Counted from the stretch's first letter, positions 16,699-26,260 are shown. The stretch is DNA of 64,000 nt from MH13 sp042140245 (GCF_042140245.1 NZ_CP159483.1:3596001-3660000); one strand, 5' to 3'. Notes: generated by a model from the sequence alone, not told the origin. Program-made: numbers and translations.

Positions 16699-17964
16699 AT
16701 GCCGGGGGTGTTCAAATCGAGCTTAGAGAACCCACACAGAGTAACAGACGGCGCAGAGGCGAACCAAGGCTTACAACAGGCCTGGCGTTGGTATGGCCCG
16801 TCGGACCCGGTAACGCTCGCAGATATTCGCCAAGCGGGTGCCGAAGCTATCGTGACCGCTCTGCACGAGACATATGATGGCCGCCCTTGGACCTCCGACG
16901 CTATAGCCTCGCGCAACAAAATGATCGAAAAAGCCGGTCTTGCATGGAGTGTCGTGGAAAGCATTCCGATCCACCCCTCCATCAAACTCGGCACAGATGA
17001 GGCACCCACCTACACGGAACACTTCGCAACAACGATGGAGCGATTGGCCGATCAGGGCATTCGAACGATCTGCTACAACTTCATGCCCGTGGTGGATTGG
17101 ACGCGCACAGATTTGCGTTATCCAATGCGCAATGGCGGGCTGACGCTTCGTTTCGATGCGATGGATTTTGCCGCCTATGACATCTGCATACTGGGTCGAG
17201 CAGATGCCGAAGCCGACTATACTAGCGATATGGTGGCGAAGGCACACGAGCGTGCGGCAACACTATCGTCCGATGCGATCAAAACCCTGGAAACCACCGT
17301 TATCGCTGGACTTCCAGGATCAGAGTTGTCCCACAGTCGCGAAGGCATCCGGCAGAAGATCACCGAGTTCGCGACGATTGATGATGCGCAGATGTTCGCC
17401 AACTTGGCCACCTTCTTGAAGGTTGTGGTGCCGCGTGCTGAAGCCTGCGGTGCACGTCTCTGCATCCACCCTGACGACCCGCCCTTCCCTCTGTTTGGGT
17501 TACCGCGCGTGGTCAGCACTGCGGCTGACTATCAAGCCCTGATGGACGCCGCCCCCTCACCCGCCAACGGCATGACACTGTGTACAGGCTCTCTAGGCTC
17601 ACGGCCTGACAACGATCTACCGGCTATGGTGGAACAATTCGGCGACCGCATTCACTTTGTACATCTGCGCAATGTGACGCGTGAACCGGATGGCTCCTTT
17701 ATCGAGAGCGATCATCTGGACGGAGACGTCGACATGGTTGCGGTTTTGAATGGCCTGCTTGCCGAGCAGAACCGTCGCCGCGCTTCTGGGCACGACGATT
17801 GGCGGATACCTATGCGCCCAGATCACGGGCCGCTATTGCTGGACGATCAGACCAAGACAACTAACCCAGGTTACTCAGCGATTGGCCGCCTGAAGGGTCT
17901 GGCCGAACTGCGTGGCATCATGGCCGCCCTCACCCACCCCAACCTAGGGCGACATCATGCCTGA
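16699..17964 (+). CDS. uxuA: Mannonate dehydratase
   Basis: A 421-residue UxuA-family TIM-barrel enzyme that dehydrates D-mannonate to 2-keto-3-deoxy-D-gluconate. Diagnostic segments are RWYGPSDPVTLADIRQAGA near the N terminus, CIHPDDPPFPLFGLPRVVS, CTGSLGSRPDNDLP, HLRNVTRE and MRPDHGPLLLDD; these include the Cys, His and Asp metal ligands. AAAGGGA precedes the ATG. It is first in a four-gene plus-strand operon, overlapping the SDR by 8 bases. Confidence 0.92.
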   Translation: MPGVFKSSLENPHRVTDGAEANQGLQQAWRWYGPSDPVTLADIRQAGAEAIVTALHETYDGRPWTSDAIASRNKMIEKAGLAWSVVESIPIHPSIKLGTDEAPTYTEHFATTMERLADQGIRTICYNFMPVVDWTRTDLRYPMRNGGLTLRFDAMDFAAYDICILGRADAEADYTSDMVAKAHERAATLSSDAIKTLETTVIAGLPGSELSHSREGIRQKITEFATIDDAQMFANLATFLKVVVPRAEACGARLCIHPDDPPFPLFGLPRVVSTAADYQALMDAAPSPANGMTLCTGSLGSRPDNDLPAMVEQFGDRIHFVHLRNVTREPDGSFIESDHLDGDVDMVAVLNGLLAEQNRRRASGHDDWRIPMRPDHGPLLLDDQTKTTNPGYSAIGRLKGLAELRGIMAALTHPNLGRHHA

Positions 17965-18721
17965 CACTTTGATTGACCTCTCCGGAAAAACGATCTTCTG
18001 TACCGCTGCAGGTGCCGGGATCGGTCGCGCGATTGCCCTGCGACTTCTTGGCGGCGGCGCGCACGTTGTTGCAACAGATCTTGATGATAACGCGCTTACG
18101 GCCTTAGCCAAAGATGCGGGTAGCCATGCAGGTCAACTAACGACCCTCGCTGGCGACGCAACCGATGCCGATCATCTCAGAGCTTGCTTGAACGTCTGCG
18201 CAGACTGGCATGGGCTCTACAACGGTGTTGGGTGGGTACACGAAGGCACGCTTGCGACCACCGACAGAGACGCTTGGGATCGTTCTTGGCAGATCAATGC
18301 TACGTCCATGTTTTTGGCGAGCCAACTTTTTGTGCCTGCAATGATCGACAGCGGCGGCGGGTCGATCGTCAACATGGCGTCGGTGGCGTCTTCTCTGAAA
18401 GGCATACCCAATCGGCTCGCCTACTCAGCGACCAAGGCCGCTGTCCTTGGGCTGACCAAGTCAATCGCCGCTGATTATGTGAGCCAGGGCATCCGTGCCA
18501 ATGCCATTTGCCCTGGAACAGTAGAGAGCCCATCACTTCACACACGAATTGAGGGAGCGCCCGACCCCAAGGCTGCCCTTGCGAATTTCATTGCCCGCCA
18601 GCCGGTCGGTCGATTGGGGCAGCCAGATGAGATCGCCGAGGTTGCCGCTTTTCTTCTGTCGGGTGCCGCCGCCTATGTGACCGGAACGCAGTTCGTCTTG
18701 GATGGCGGCATAACCCTATAG
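17957..18721 (+). CDS. SDR family oxidoreductase, sugar-acid dehydrogenase type
   Basis: A 254-residue classical SDR with cofactor motif AAGAGIG (about 18-24), NMASVASS carrying the catalytic Ser, and YSATK as the Tyr-Lys pair. NAICPGTVESPSLHTRI in the C-terminal half resembles 2-keto-3-deoxy-L-fuconate dehydrogenases and type 2 3-hydroxybutyrate dehydrogenases. The overlap with uxuA suggests that it oxidises or reduces a sugar-acid intermediate, for example fructuronate/mannonate or a 2-keto-3-deoxy acid; which one is undetermined. Confidence 0.82.
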   Translation: MPDTLIDLSGKTIFCTAAGAGIGRAIALRLLGGGAHVVATDLDDNALTALAKDAGSHAGQLTTLAGDATDADHLRACLNVCADWHGLYNGVGWVHEGTLATTDRDAWDRSWQINATSMFLASQLFVPAMIDSGGGSIVNMASVASSLKGIPNRLAYSATKAAVLGLTKSIAADYVSQGIRANAICPGTVESPSLHTRIEGAPDPKAALANFIARQPVGRLGQPDEIAEVAAFLLSGAAAYVTGTQFVLDGGITL

Positions 18722-18730
18722 GAGGGCTGC

Positions 18731-19801
18731 ATGAAAATCGGTCTCGGCCTTTACCGCCAGATGCTCAATGAGCGACACTATCGCTTCGCTCAGCAGCTTG
18801 GGGTGACCCATATTGTTGCGCACTTGGAAGACTATTTTTCCGCCGACCCCAAACTTGCGGACGATGCTCATGACAGTTCGCTGACCAGTGGATCTTGGGG
18901 CTTGGGTCAAGTGGATGATTGGACCGAAGAAACGTTCACCACCCTGATCAATGACCTTGCTAGATTTGATCTGAAGCTCGCCGCCATCGAAAACTTCGCG
19001 GTGCGCCACTGGCATGACGTTCTGCTGGATGGTCCCAAGCGTGACGAACAGATAGCGCATCTGAAGCGCATTGTGCGAGCGGCTGGTGCAGCCGGCGTGC
19101 CATGCATCGGCTATAATTTTTCCGTCACAGGCGTGTGGGGCTGGACTCGTGGTCCCTACGCGCGCGGTGGCGCACAATCGGTTGGTTTTGACATCGGTGA
19201 CATTGATCCCGACAAGCCTATCCCCGAGGGCATGGTGTGGAACATGGCGTATCGCGATGAAGTCGGCCCAGATCACCAGGCACCGACGACCCATGCGCAG
19301 ATATGGGATCGTTATCAGCGCTTTCTTGACGAGATGATCCCGGTTTCTGAAGAGGCAGGCGTGATCTTAGCCGCGCATCCGGATGACCCGCCAGTTGAAG
19401 CGCTGCGCATGAGTGCCAAACTCATCAACTCACACGATGCCTATCGGCGTGCCTTTACAGCCAACTCTTCGACGAACAATCGCGCCGAACTCTGCCTTGG
19501 ATGCCTACAAGAAATGGCCGATGGCGATGTCTACGAAACTGTTGAAGAGTTCGCCAACACTGACCGTATCGGCTACATCCACTTCCGCAATGTGCGCGGC
19601 AAAGTGCCTAACTATCATGAAGTGTTCATCGATGAAGGTGACATCGATATGGCGCGGATCATCAGCATTCTTAAGGCTGCCAACTATCAAGGCGTGCTGA
19701 TCCCGGACCATACCCCAGAGTTGGAATGCGATGCGCCGTGGCATGCCGGAAAGGCGTTCGCCGTTGGCTACATGAAGGCGTTGATCGCAGCCGCGAACTG
19801 A
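18731..19801 (+). CDS. Mannonate dehydratase family protein, second paralogue
   Basis: A 356-residue protein of the UxuA superfamily, clearly divergent from the first copy (356 versus 421 residues). It keeps AAHPDDPPVEALRMS, ELCLGCLQEM (Cys ligand), YIHFRNVRGKVP and LIPDHTPEL (metal-site Asp-His). GGAGGGC precedes the ATG. Because a canonical UxuA lies two genes upstream, this copy may act on a different sugar acid; that is inference. No signal peptide is present. Confidence 0.8.
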   Translation: MKIGLGLYRQMLNERHYRFAQQLGVTHIVAHLEDYFSADPKLADDAHDSSLTSGSWGLGQVDDWTEETFTTLINDLARFDLKLAAIENFAVRHWHDVLLDGPKRDEQIAHLKRIVRAAGAAGVPCIGYNFSVTGVWGWTRGPYARGGAQSVGFDIGDIDPDKPIPEGMVWNMAYRDEVGPDHQAPTTHAQIWDRYQRFLDEMIPVSEEAGVILAAHPDDPPVEALRMSAKLINSHDAYRRAFTANSSTNNRAELCLGCLQEMADGDVYETVEEFANTDRIGYIHFRNVRGKVPNYHEVFIDEGDIDMARIISILKAANYQGVLIPDHTPELECDAPWHAGKAFAVGYMKALIAAAN

Positions 19802-19811
19802 GGAGCATGTG

Positions 19812-20588
19812 ATGGATCAGGATTTTCTAGGAAAGACCGCCTTGGTCACTGGCTCCAGCGGCATTGGGCTGGGCGCAGCTCTTCGCCTGGCACGTGGCGG
19901 CGCGAAGGTTTTCCTCTGCGGCAATGATGATGCGCACAATCAGAAAGCCGAGGCTGCTGCTGAAGGACTCGATATCACCGTTGCGCATGTGGATGTGTCC
20001 AACGAAGCCAGTGTACGTGATTGGATTGAACCCATTGGGCAGTCTGAAGGCCAGATTGATGTCCTGGTGAACGCGGCTGCTATCCAGACCTACGGTGATA
20101 TCTCAACCACGGACAGTGCGCATTGGGACAGGGTGATGGCGATCAATCTGCGGTCCTGCTTTCTCACCAGCCACCATGCCTATCCCTTCATGAAGGCTGA
20201 TGGCGGCGCGATCGTGCACGTCTCGTCGGTGCAGGGCCACGGCAATCAAAACAATGTGTTGGCCTACGCCACGACCAAGGGAGCCATCCACGCGATGACC
20301 CGCGCGATGGCGGTGGATTGCGCCAAGGATAAAGTGCGGGTGAACTCGATCAGTCCCGGCTCTGTGCGCACACCCCTGCTGGAGTTTGCAGCACAAGAGG
20401 TGGTCGGAGCAGGCAATGACATTGAACCTGCCATTGCCCAGTTTGGTGAAGCTCACCCGATTGGTCGCGTTGGCACGGTGGATGAAACCAGCGAACTGAT
20501 TGCGTTTCTCTGCAGCGAGAAATCTGGCTTCTGCACCGGTGGCGACTATCTTGTCGATGGTGGCTTGCTCGCCCACTTGGGCGTTTAG
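19812..20588 (+). CDS. SDR family oxidoreductase
   Basis: A 258-residue classical SDR: TGSSGIG cofactor loop, VNAAA, HVSSVQGHG with the catalytic Ser, YATTK as Tyr-Lys, and C-terminal GGDYLVDGGL. The ATG at 19812 is chosen with AGGAG six bases upstream; an adjacent GTG at 19809 is too close. It is the last gene of the uxuA operon and probably interconverts a hydroxy/keto sugar acid. It differs from the SDR at 17957-18721 and is not a tandem copy. Confidence 0.82.
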   Translation: MDQDFLGKTALVTGSSGIGLGAALRLARGGAKVFLCGNDDAHNQKAEAAAEGLDITVAHVDVSNEASVRDWIEPIGQSEGQIDVLVNAAAIQTYGDISTTDSAHWDRVMAINLRSCFLTSHHAYPFMKADGGAIVHVSSVQGHGNQNNVLAYATTKGAIHAMTRAMAVDCAKDKVRVNSISPGSVRTPLLEFAAQEVVGAGNDIEPAIAQFGEAHPIGRVGTVDETSELIAFLCSEKSGFCTGGDYLVDGGLLAHLGV

Positions 20589-20621
20589 GCCGATCCCACC
20601 TCGCAGCGCATCTATTGTCTC

Positions 20622-21572
20622 CTAGCCCTGCAACTGTTCCCACATCTCCAGATCACGCTTGTCGGTCCAGATGCGAGGGTGCCAGATGCCGCGTGCTTCA
20701 TCATACGCACGGCTGACATTGAACGGCAGGCAGTGCTCGTAGATCGCATAGTCCTTGAACTTAGGGTCGCATGAGGCGCGCACCGCATCCCAGGCGTCCT
20801 TCAGCGAACCGCCTTTCATGGCGACACGTTGTGCTGGCTTGAACGTGCTGTCCACGAAGTCCCACGTGCTTTCGATCGCACGGTCAACGGCTTCACGGCC
20901 AACCAGAGCATCGCCTCGACCCGGTGCAATCGCGTCCACATCATAGGCTTTGATGCGGTCCAGTGTGCCGCCCCAGTCGCCAAAATAGCCATCACCGCAA
21001 TAACAAGCTGAATGATCCTCAACGATGTCACCGGTAAACATGACATTTTGATCAGGCACATGAATCACCGCATCGCCCGCTGTGTGGGCACGGCCAATAT
21101 GTTTGATGTCGATCCGACGATTGCCGAGATAAACGGTCATGGAGTCGCTGAACGTCGTGGTGGGGTAGGTCAGGCCAGGAATGCTTTCATGGCCTTCGAA
21201 CAGACGCGGGAAGCGCTGGAACTCGCTATCCCAGTCTTCCTGGCCGCGCTCAACTACCATGGCGCGCGCCACATCAGACATGATGATCTGATCGGCCTTG
21301 TAGGCCGATGCCCCGAGAACGCGCACGGCATGATAGTGCGTCAGCACCACATGGCTGATCGGCTTGTCGGTGACAGTGCGCACCTTCTCAATGACCATGT
21401 TGGCCAGACGTGGAGTGGCCTGTGCCTCGACGATCATCACACTTTCATCGCCGATGATCACGCCGGAGTTGGGATCCCCTTCAGCGGTGAACGCCCAAAG
21501 GCCCTCTCCAATCTCATCGAAGGTGATTGTCTTCTCGCTCATATCGCCTTGCGATGCGAATGCCTTGGCCAT
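20622..21572 (-). CDS. MBL-fold metallo-hydrolase-like protein with altered zinc site
   Basis: A 316-residue metallo-beta-lactamase-fold protein, last in the homogentisate operon. The first metal motif reads H79-Y-H81-A-V-R84 instead of HxHxDH, so the Asp and His that hold the second zinc are missing. A later His (RAHTAGD, H163) and Asp (FTGDIVED, D182) remain. It may bind one metal or have another chemistry. The ATG at 21572 has AGAAGGAA upstream. Function is unknown; position after fahA suggests a role linked to aromatic degradation. Confidence 0.8.
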   Translation of the reverse strand: MAKAFASQGDMSEKTITFDEIGEGLWAFTAEGDPNSGVIIGDESVMIVEAQATPRLANMVIEKVRTVTDKPISHVVLTHYHAVRVLGASAYKADQIIMSDVARAMVVERGQEDWDSEFQRFPRLFEGHESIPGLTYPTTTFSDSMTVYLGNRRIDIKHIGRAHTAGDAVIHVPDQNVMFTGDIVEDHSACYCGDGYFGDWGGTLDRIKAYDVDAIAPGRGDALVGREAVDRAIESTWDFVDSTFKPAQRVAMKGGSLKDAWDAVRASCDPKFKDYAIYEHCLPFNVSRAYDEARGIWHPRIWTDKRDLEMWEQLQG

Positions 21573-21588
21573 GTGTCTGTTCCTTCTA

Positions 21589-21604
21589 GGCGTCAATAGA
21601 CGCC
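21589..21604 (-). other. Small intercistronic hairpin
   Basis: GGCGTC-AATA-GACGCC is a perfect 6-bp stem with a 4-base loop, between fahA and the MBL gene. No U tract is present on either strand, so it is more likely an mRNA processing or stability element than a terminator. Confidence 0.35.
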
Positions 21605-21626
21605 GCCGTGATGTGATTAAGCTGGC

Positions 21627-22883
21627 TTAACTGCGCGCGAACGGGTCCTTGAGCGCTGGCAAAAGCGTGCCCACGCAGGAGCCAAACCCGATGGTGTAGT
21701 CCTCACCCTTGGCTGTACCGTGCAGCACCAGCGTGTCGCCATCTTCGATGAAACTACGCGTTTCGCCGGTGTCCAACGTGACTGGTTCTTTGCCGCCCCA
21801 GGTCAGCTCGGCCAGCGAGCCACGGTTTTCCTTGTTCGGGCCGGATATGGTGCCTGACCCCAACAGGTCACCGGTGCGCATGGGGCAACCGGATGTTGAG
21901 TGGTGCGCCAACTGCTGGGCCGAGGAATAGTACATTTCCTTGTAGTTGGTGCGCACGATGGTCGTTGGCGCTTTGCCAGCTGGGGCTATAGTGACCGAGA
22001 GGTCGATGTTGTAGAGCATCGGCCCCTGATCCTTCAGGTGATCGAGCAGCTCGAACTCTCGCGCCGGCGTGTCACATCGGAACGGCTCCAAAGCAGCCGT
22101 CGTCACGATCCATGGACCGATGGTGGTCGCTGTTGCCTTGGCCTGAAAAGGGCCGAGCGGCTGATATTCCCAGCGCTGAATGTCGCGGGCCGACCAATCA
22201 TTGAGCAGAACATAGCCAAAGATGTTACCGTCGGCTTCTTGCACGGAGATCGGGCCGTTGCTCGGCGTGCCAACGATTGCACCCATTTCCAGCTCGATAT
22301 CGAAGCGTTGGCTGGGTGCAAAGCGAGGCTTGTCGTCGTCCGGACTCTTCAACTGCCCCCAAGGGCGGCGGACATCCGTGCCAGAAACCACAACCGAGGA
22401 GGCCCGGCCGTTGTAGCCGATGGGGATATGCAACCAGTTGGGCGGCAAGGCGTTCTCCGCGCCACGGAACATGGTGCCGACATTGGTCGCGTGGTCACGG
22501 CTTGCATAGAAGTCGGTGTATTCGGCAACGCTGATCGGCATGTGCATGGTGGCATCGGTCTGCGGGGTCAAAAGCTTGCCCGCCTTGGACTGATCATCGC
22601 TACCTGCGGTCAGAATGTCGGTGAGGCGCGCGCGCAAAGCATCCCAAGCCGGTTTGCCTTGCCCCATGAACGCATTCCATGTGGGCTCTTTGAAAGCACC
22701 GCCGGCGTCAATCAGGCCCGCTGCCTCGAGCGCTTGCACATCAAGAATCTGGTCGCCAATGGCAACACCGCAGCGCGGCTCAGTGCCTGGTGTTGAAAAG
22801 ACACCATAGGGCAGATTGTTCAGGGGAAAGGGTGTGTCAGCGTTGTTGGCGCTCTCCACCCAGGATGTCAGCCTTTTGCTCAT
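21627..22883 (-). CDS. fahA: Fumarylacetoacetase
   Basis: A 418-residue enzyme, the family's usual length, that cleaves 4-fumarylacetoacetate to fumarate and acetoacetate, the last step of the homogentisate pathway. Conserved regions include YTDFYASRDHATNVGTMFRG, NWLHIPIGYNGRASS, LEMGAIVG (metal Glu), LLNDWSARDIQRWEYQPLGP and SGTISGPNKENRGSLAELTW. The start overlaps the maiA stop (ATGA). Cytoplasmic. Confidence 0.95.
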   Translation of the reverse strand: MSKRLTSWVESANNADTPFPLNNLPYGVFSTPGTEPRCGVAIGDQILDVQALEAAGLIDAGGAFKEPTWNAFMGQGKPAWDALRARLTDILTAGSDDQSKAGKLLTPQTDATMHMPISVAEYTDFYASRDHATNVGTMFRGAENALPPNWLHIPIGYNGRASSVVVSGTDVRRPWGQLKSPDDDKPRFAPSQRFDIELEMGAIVGTPSNGPISVQEADGNIFGYVLLNDWSARDIQRWEYQPLGPFQAKATATTIGPWIVTTAALEPFRCDTPAREFELLDHLKDQGPMLYNIDLSVTIAPAGKAPTTIVRTNYKEMYYSSAQQLAHHSTSGCPMRTGDLLGSGTISGPNKENRGSLAELTWGGKEPVTLDTGETRSFIEDGDTLVLHGTAKGEDYTIGFGSCVGTLLPALKDPFARS

Positions 22884-23533
22884 GCGGATGCTCTTCTTAT
22901 GTCTTGCGCTTCATTCTGCTGGTCCGGATGGGCGGCCATGATGGCTGGAACGTCCAGGCAGGCGGCCTCCACGCGGCGCAGTTTTGGAAAAGGGGTGAGG
23001 TTCAAGCCCCAGCGCCGGGCGTTGTAGATCTGCGCAACGATGCACAGGTCAGCGATGTCGGGGCTGGATCCGAACGAAAATGCGGTATCGCTAGCCAGCT
23101 GGTGTTCCAGTGAGGCGAAACCCTCACCAATCCAATGGCACATCCACTCGCGCGCTTGGTCTGGTGTCGCGCCAAAGCGTGATTTCAGTTCCGCGATGAC
23201 CCGCAGATTGTTCACCGGGTGAATGTCGCACGCCACTGTGTGCGCTGCCGCCATCACTTTTGCTCGATCCAGTGGATCCTGCGGAATCAAGCGTGGCGTT
23301 GGCCAGGCGGCATCCAGATAATCCAGGATCGCGATCGATTGGGTGAGCACTGTGCCATCGTCCAGCACAAGGGTCGGCACCCCGGCATTGGGATTGAGCG
23401 CGCGATAATCCTCATCGCGCTGCTGCCCGGCGATTAGATCGACCGGCACCAGATCATAGGCGATGGATTTGAGATTGAGCGCCGCTCTCACCCGGTAAGA
23501 GGTTGTGGAGCGCCAGTAGGAATAGAGTTTCAT
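22880..23533 (-). CDS. maiA: Maleylacetoacetate isomerase (zeta-class glutathione S-transferase)
   Basis: A 217-residue GST of the zeta class converting 4-maleylacetoacetate to 4-fumarylacetoacetate with glutathione. The N-terminal YSYWRSTTSYRVRAALNLK carries the zeta signature and active-site Ser. LNPNAGVPTLVLDDG and LTQSIAILDYLD complete the glutathione site. It sits between hmgA and fahA with 4-base ATGA overlaps on both sides, so the three pathway steps are translationally coupled. Confidence 0.95.
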   Translation of the reverse strand: MKLYSYWRSTTSYRVRAALNLKSIAYDLVPVDLIAGQQRDEDYRALNPNAGVPTLVLDDGTVLTQSIAILDYLDAAWPTPRLIPQDPLDRAKVMAAAHTVACDIHPVNNLRVIAELKSRFGATPDQAREWMCHWIGEGFASLEHQLASDTAFSFGSSPDIADLCIVAQIYNARRWGLNLTPFPKLRRVEAACLDVPAIMAAHPDQQNEAQDIRRASA

Positions 23534-24891
23534 TTCTTGCCCGGCGTTCCATCAAATTTCTTTTCCAGGCTTTCCCAGCAGTCGATGTAGTCATCCTGCA
23601 GGGGTGCCTCTTTGCCAGCAAACGCCGTCAGGTGCTGCGGGAAGCGGGTCTCAAACATGAACGACATGGTGTTGTCGAGCTTCTCGGCTTCCAGCTTGGC
23701 GTTCGATGCACCTTCAAAGGCATTCTTGTCCGGGCCATGAGGCAGCATCATATTGTGCAGGCTGATCCCACCGGGCACAAAACCCTGCGGTTTGGCATCA
23801 TACTGGCCGTAGATATTGCCCATCAGCTCGGACATGATGTTCTTGTGGTACCAGGGTGGACGGAAGGTGTTTTCAGCCACCATCCAGCGCTCGCGGAACA
23901 GCACGAAATCGATGTTCGCCGTGCCGGGCTGGCCGGATGGCGCGGTGAGCACAGTGAGGATCGATGGGTCAGGATGATCGAACAGGATCGCGCCGACCGG
24001 GCAATAGGTGCGCAGATCATATTTCATCGGCGCATAGTTGCCGTGCCAAGCCACAACGTCGAGCGGCGACTGGCCGATCTTGGTTTCATGGAACTGCCCG
24101 CACCATTTGATGGTGACCGTCGAGGGCACTTCACGATCCTCATAAGCTGCCACAGGAGCCTTGAAGTCGCGCGGATTGGCCATGCAGTTCGCGCCGATCG
24201 GGCCACGCCCGGGCAACTGAAATTTCTGACCGTAGTTCTCGCAGACAAAGCCGCGGCAAGGCCCTTCAAGCACTTCCACCCGATAGAGCAGACCGCGGGG
24301 TATGATCGCTATTTCCTTGGGCTCCAGATCGATGATGCCAAGCTCGGTGCAGAACCGCAGTCGGCCCTCCTGCGGCACGACCAGCAGTTCGCTGTCGGCG
24401 GAGAAGAAATAGCTGTCGACCATCGATTGGGTCACCAGATAAACGTGGGTTGCCATGCCAACCTGGGTGTTCACGTCACCGGCGGTGGTCATGGTGCGCA
24501 TGCCGGTTAGCCAGCTTGTTTCCTCGCCAGCATGGGGCACCGGATCCCAACGGTATTGGCCAAGCGAGGTGACATCGCCGACAACATTCGGCGCGGACTT
24601 CCAGTACGGCAGGTCGATCTTCTCGTAGCGGTGTGAGTGCTTCACCGAAGGCCTGATGCGGTAACACCAGGTGCGTTCATTCTGGTGGCTGGGTGCAGTG
24701 AAGGCAGTGCCTGAAAGCTGCTCTCCATAGAGCCCGTACTCGCATTTCTGCGGTGAGTTCATACCCTGAGGTAGGGCGCCGGGAAGCGCTTCGGTTTCAA
24801 AATCGTTGCCGAAACCTGGCATGTAGCCTTGATGTGGCCCCGGCAAGGACGGTGCCTGGATCATCGGTGTGGGCGAAGCTGATACATTCAT
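23530..24891 (-). CDS. hmgA: Homogentisate 1,2-dioxygenase
   Basis: A 453-residue iron(II) ring-cleavage dioxygenase producing maleylacetoacetate. The N-terminal GFGNDFETEALPGALPQGMN is characteristic. The C-terminal cupin part carries the iron ligands in PPWYHKNIMSELMGNIYG (His and Glu) and SLHNMMLPHGPD (His). GGAGGAAACC precedes the ATG. It lies 49 bases after the TRAP large permease, so transport and degradation are probably co-transcribed. Confidence 0.96.
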   Translation of the reverse strand: MNVSASPTPMIQAPSLPGPHQGYMPGFGNDFETEALPGALPQGMNSPQKCEYGLYGEQLSGTAFTAPSHQNERTWCYRIRPSVKHSHRYEKIDLPYWKSAPNVVGDVTSLGQYRWDPVPHAGEETSWLTGMRTMTTAGDVNTQVGMATHVYLVTQSMVDSYFFSADSELLVVPQEGRLRFCTELGIIDLEPKEIAIIPRGLLYRVEVLEGPCRGFVCENYGQKFQLPGRGPIGANCMANPRDFKAPVAAYEDREVPSTVTIKWCGQFHETKIGQSPLDVVAWHGNYAPMKYDLRTYCPVGAILFDHPDPSILTVLTAPSGQPGTANIDFVLFRERWMVAENTFRPPWYHKNIMSELMGNIYGQYDAKPQGFVPGGISLHNMMLPHGPDKNAFEGASNAKLEAEKLDNTMSFMFETRFPQHLTAFAGKEAPLQDDYIDCWESLEKKFDGTPGKK

Positions 24892-24940
24892 GGTTTCCTC
24901 CGCAGGAGCGAGGTGAAGGGGGGATAGCGACGACTTCCAG

Positions 24941-26260
24941 CTACATTGCGGTAACCAGCCACAAGGACAGCCAGGGGATCGTCACCAGAAGTGTCAGACG
25001 AAAGATGTCAGCAAACCAGAAGGGCAGCACACCCTTGAAGATGGTGCCCAAAGACACATCTCGCAGCACCGATTTCAGCACAAAGACATTCATGCCAACC
25101 GGCGGAGTGATGAGGCTGATCTCGGTCACGACCACCACCACGATGGCAAACCAGATCAAAGCCAATTCCGGGTCCAGCAGCAGCTCGTTGGTGAACGGCA
25201 GCTGGTACATCAGTGGGTAGAAGACCGGTACCGTAAGCAACACCATCGACAGACTTTCCAGCACGCAGCCCAGGATCATATAGATCAGAATAATGACCAG
25301 CATGACGGCCCAGACTGGCATGTTTAGGTCGAAAACAAGCGAGGCTAGCGCGTCGGGAAGACCAGCGAAGTTGATGAAGTTAGAGAACAGCTCCGCACCG
25401 ATCACCACAGCGAAGATCATCGCCGTTGCCCGCACACTGTCAAAAGTTGCCACCAGAAAATCGCGCCATGTCATCGTGCGCAATCCGATGGCGATGAGCA
25501 CCGAAGCCCCCGCCCCCATGCCTGCGGCTTCGGTGGGCGTGAAGAACCCGCCATAGATGCCGACCATGATGAAAAGGAAAAGCCCGAACACGCAGAGCAC
25601 ACCGATAAGATCAGAGCGGGTCATGGGCTCGCTGTCTGTCACAACATCAGGAGCCAGGCTCGGCTTCATCCAAACAGCAATTTTCACTGCCAGGAGGTAG
25701 AGAATGATCCCCAGGATACCCGGAACGATGCCGGCAACGAAAAGTTTGGCAATGTTGGTTTCGGTCAACAGGCCATAGATGATCAGAATAACCGAGGGCG
25801 GAATGAGAATGCCCAGCGTACCGCCAGCAGCAATGGAGCCGGTGGCCAGGCGATCATCATAGCCAAACTTGCGCATCGACGGCATCGCCACCTTGGACAT
25901 GGTAGCGGCTGTCGCCAGAGATGATCCGCACACAGCAGAGAACCCGCCACAGGAAAACACTGAGGCCATGGCAAGGCCGCCGCGTGTGCGACCGAACATG
26001 CGGTCAGCGGCCGCGAACAGGCCATGCGCCACGCCTGAGGCGGCCAGCACATTGCCCATGAAGATAAAGAGCGGAATGACCGACAGGCTGTAGGACAGCG
26101 CGGAGTCAAACGCGATCTGTCCGGTCATGGCCCAAGCCGGTTGCCAGCCGCGCAAAAGGGCAAAACCGATGCCGCCCACCGCTGCCATAGCGAAGGCTAT
26201 CGGCACACGCAGCAAGATCAGGCCAAGAAGGATGGCAAACCCAAGAAGCGCCTCAAACAT
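24941..26260 (-). CDS. dctM: TRAP transporter large permease (DctM family)
   Basis: A 439-residue membrane protein with about twelve hydrophobic segments. Typical DctM stretches are FAILLGLILLRVPIAFAMA, MGNVLAASGVAHGL, CGSSLATAATMSKVAMP and GGTLGILIPPSVILI. The ATG at 26260 begins at MFEALLGF and overlaps the small permease by 8 bases. It forms the Na+-driven importer with the small permease and DctP-type binding protein upstream. Context suggests an aromatic acid or related carboxylate substrate. Confidence 0.9.
   Translation of the reverse strand: MFEALLGFAILLGLILLRVPIAFAMAAVGGIGFALLRGWQPAWAMTGQIAFDSALSYSLSVIPLFIFMGNVLAASGVAHGLFAAADRMFGRTRGGLAMASVFSCGGFSAVCGSSLATAATMSKVAMPSMRKFGYDDRLATGSIAAGGTLGILIPPSVILIIYGLLTETNIAKLFVAGIVPGILGIILYLLAVKIAVWMKPSLAPDVVTDSEPMTRSDLIGVLCVFGLFLFIMVGIYGGFFTPTEAAGMGAGASVLIAIGLRTMTWRDFLVATFDSVRATAMIFAVVIGAELFSNFINFAGLPDALASLVFDLNMPVWAVMLVIILIYMILGCVLESLSMVLLTVPVFYPLMYQLPFTNELLLDPELALIWFAIVVVVVTEISLITPPVGMNVFVLKSVLRDVSLGTIFKGVLPFWFADIFRLTLLVTIPWLSLWLVTAM

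Noticed and set aside
21900..22796. Plus-strand open frame of 298 codons opposite fahA
   Set aside because: Antisense shadow of fumarylacetoacetase; low-complexity, Arg-rich product without family features.
23503..24510. Long plus-strand open frame of 335 codons opposite hmgA
   Set aside because: It is antisense to a fully conserved dioxygenase, has no ribosome site and no recognisable motif. It arises from codon bias of hmgA.
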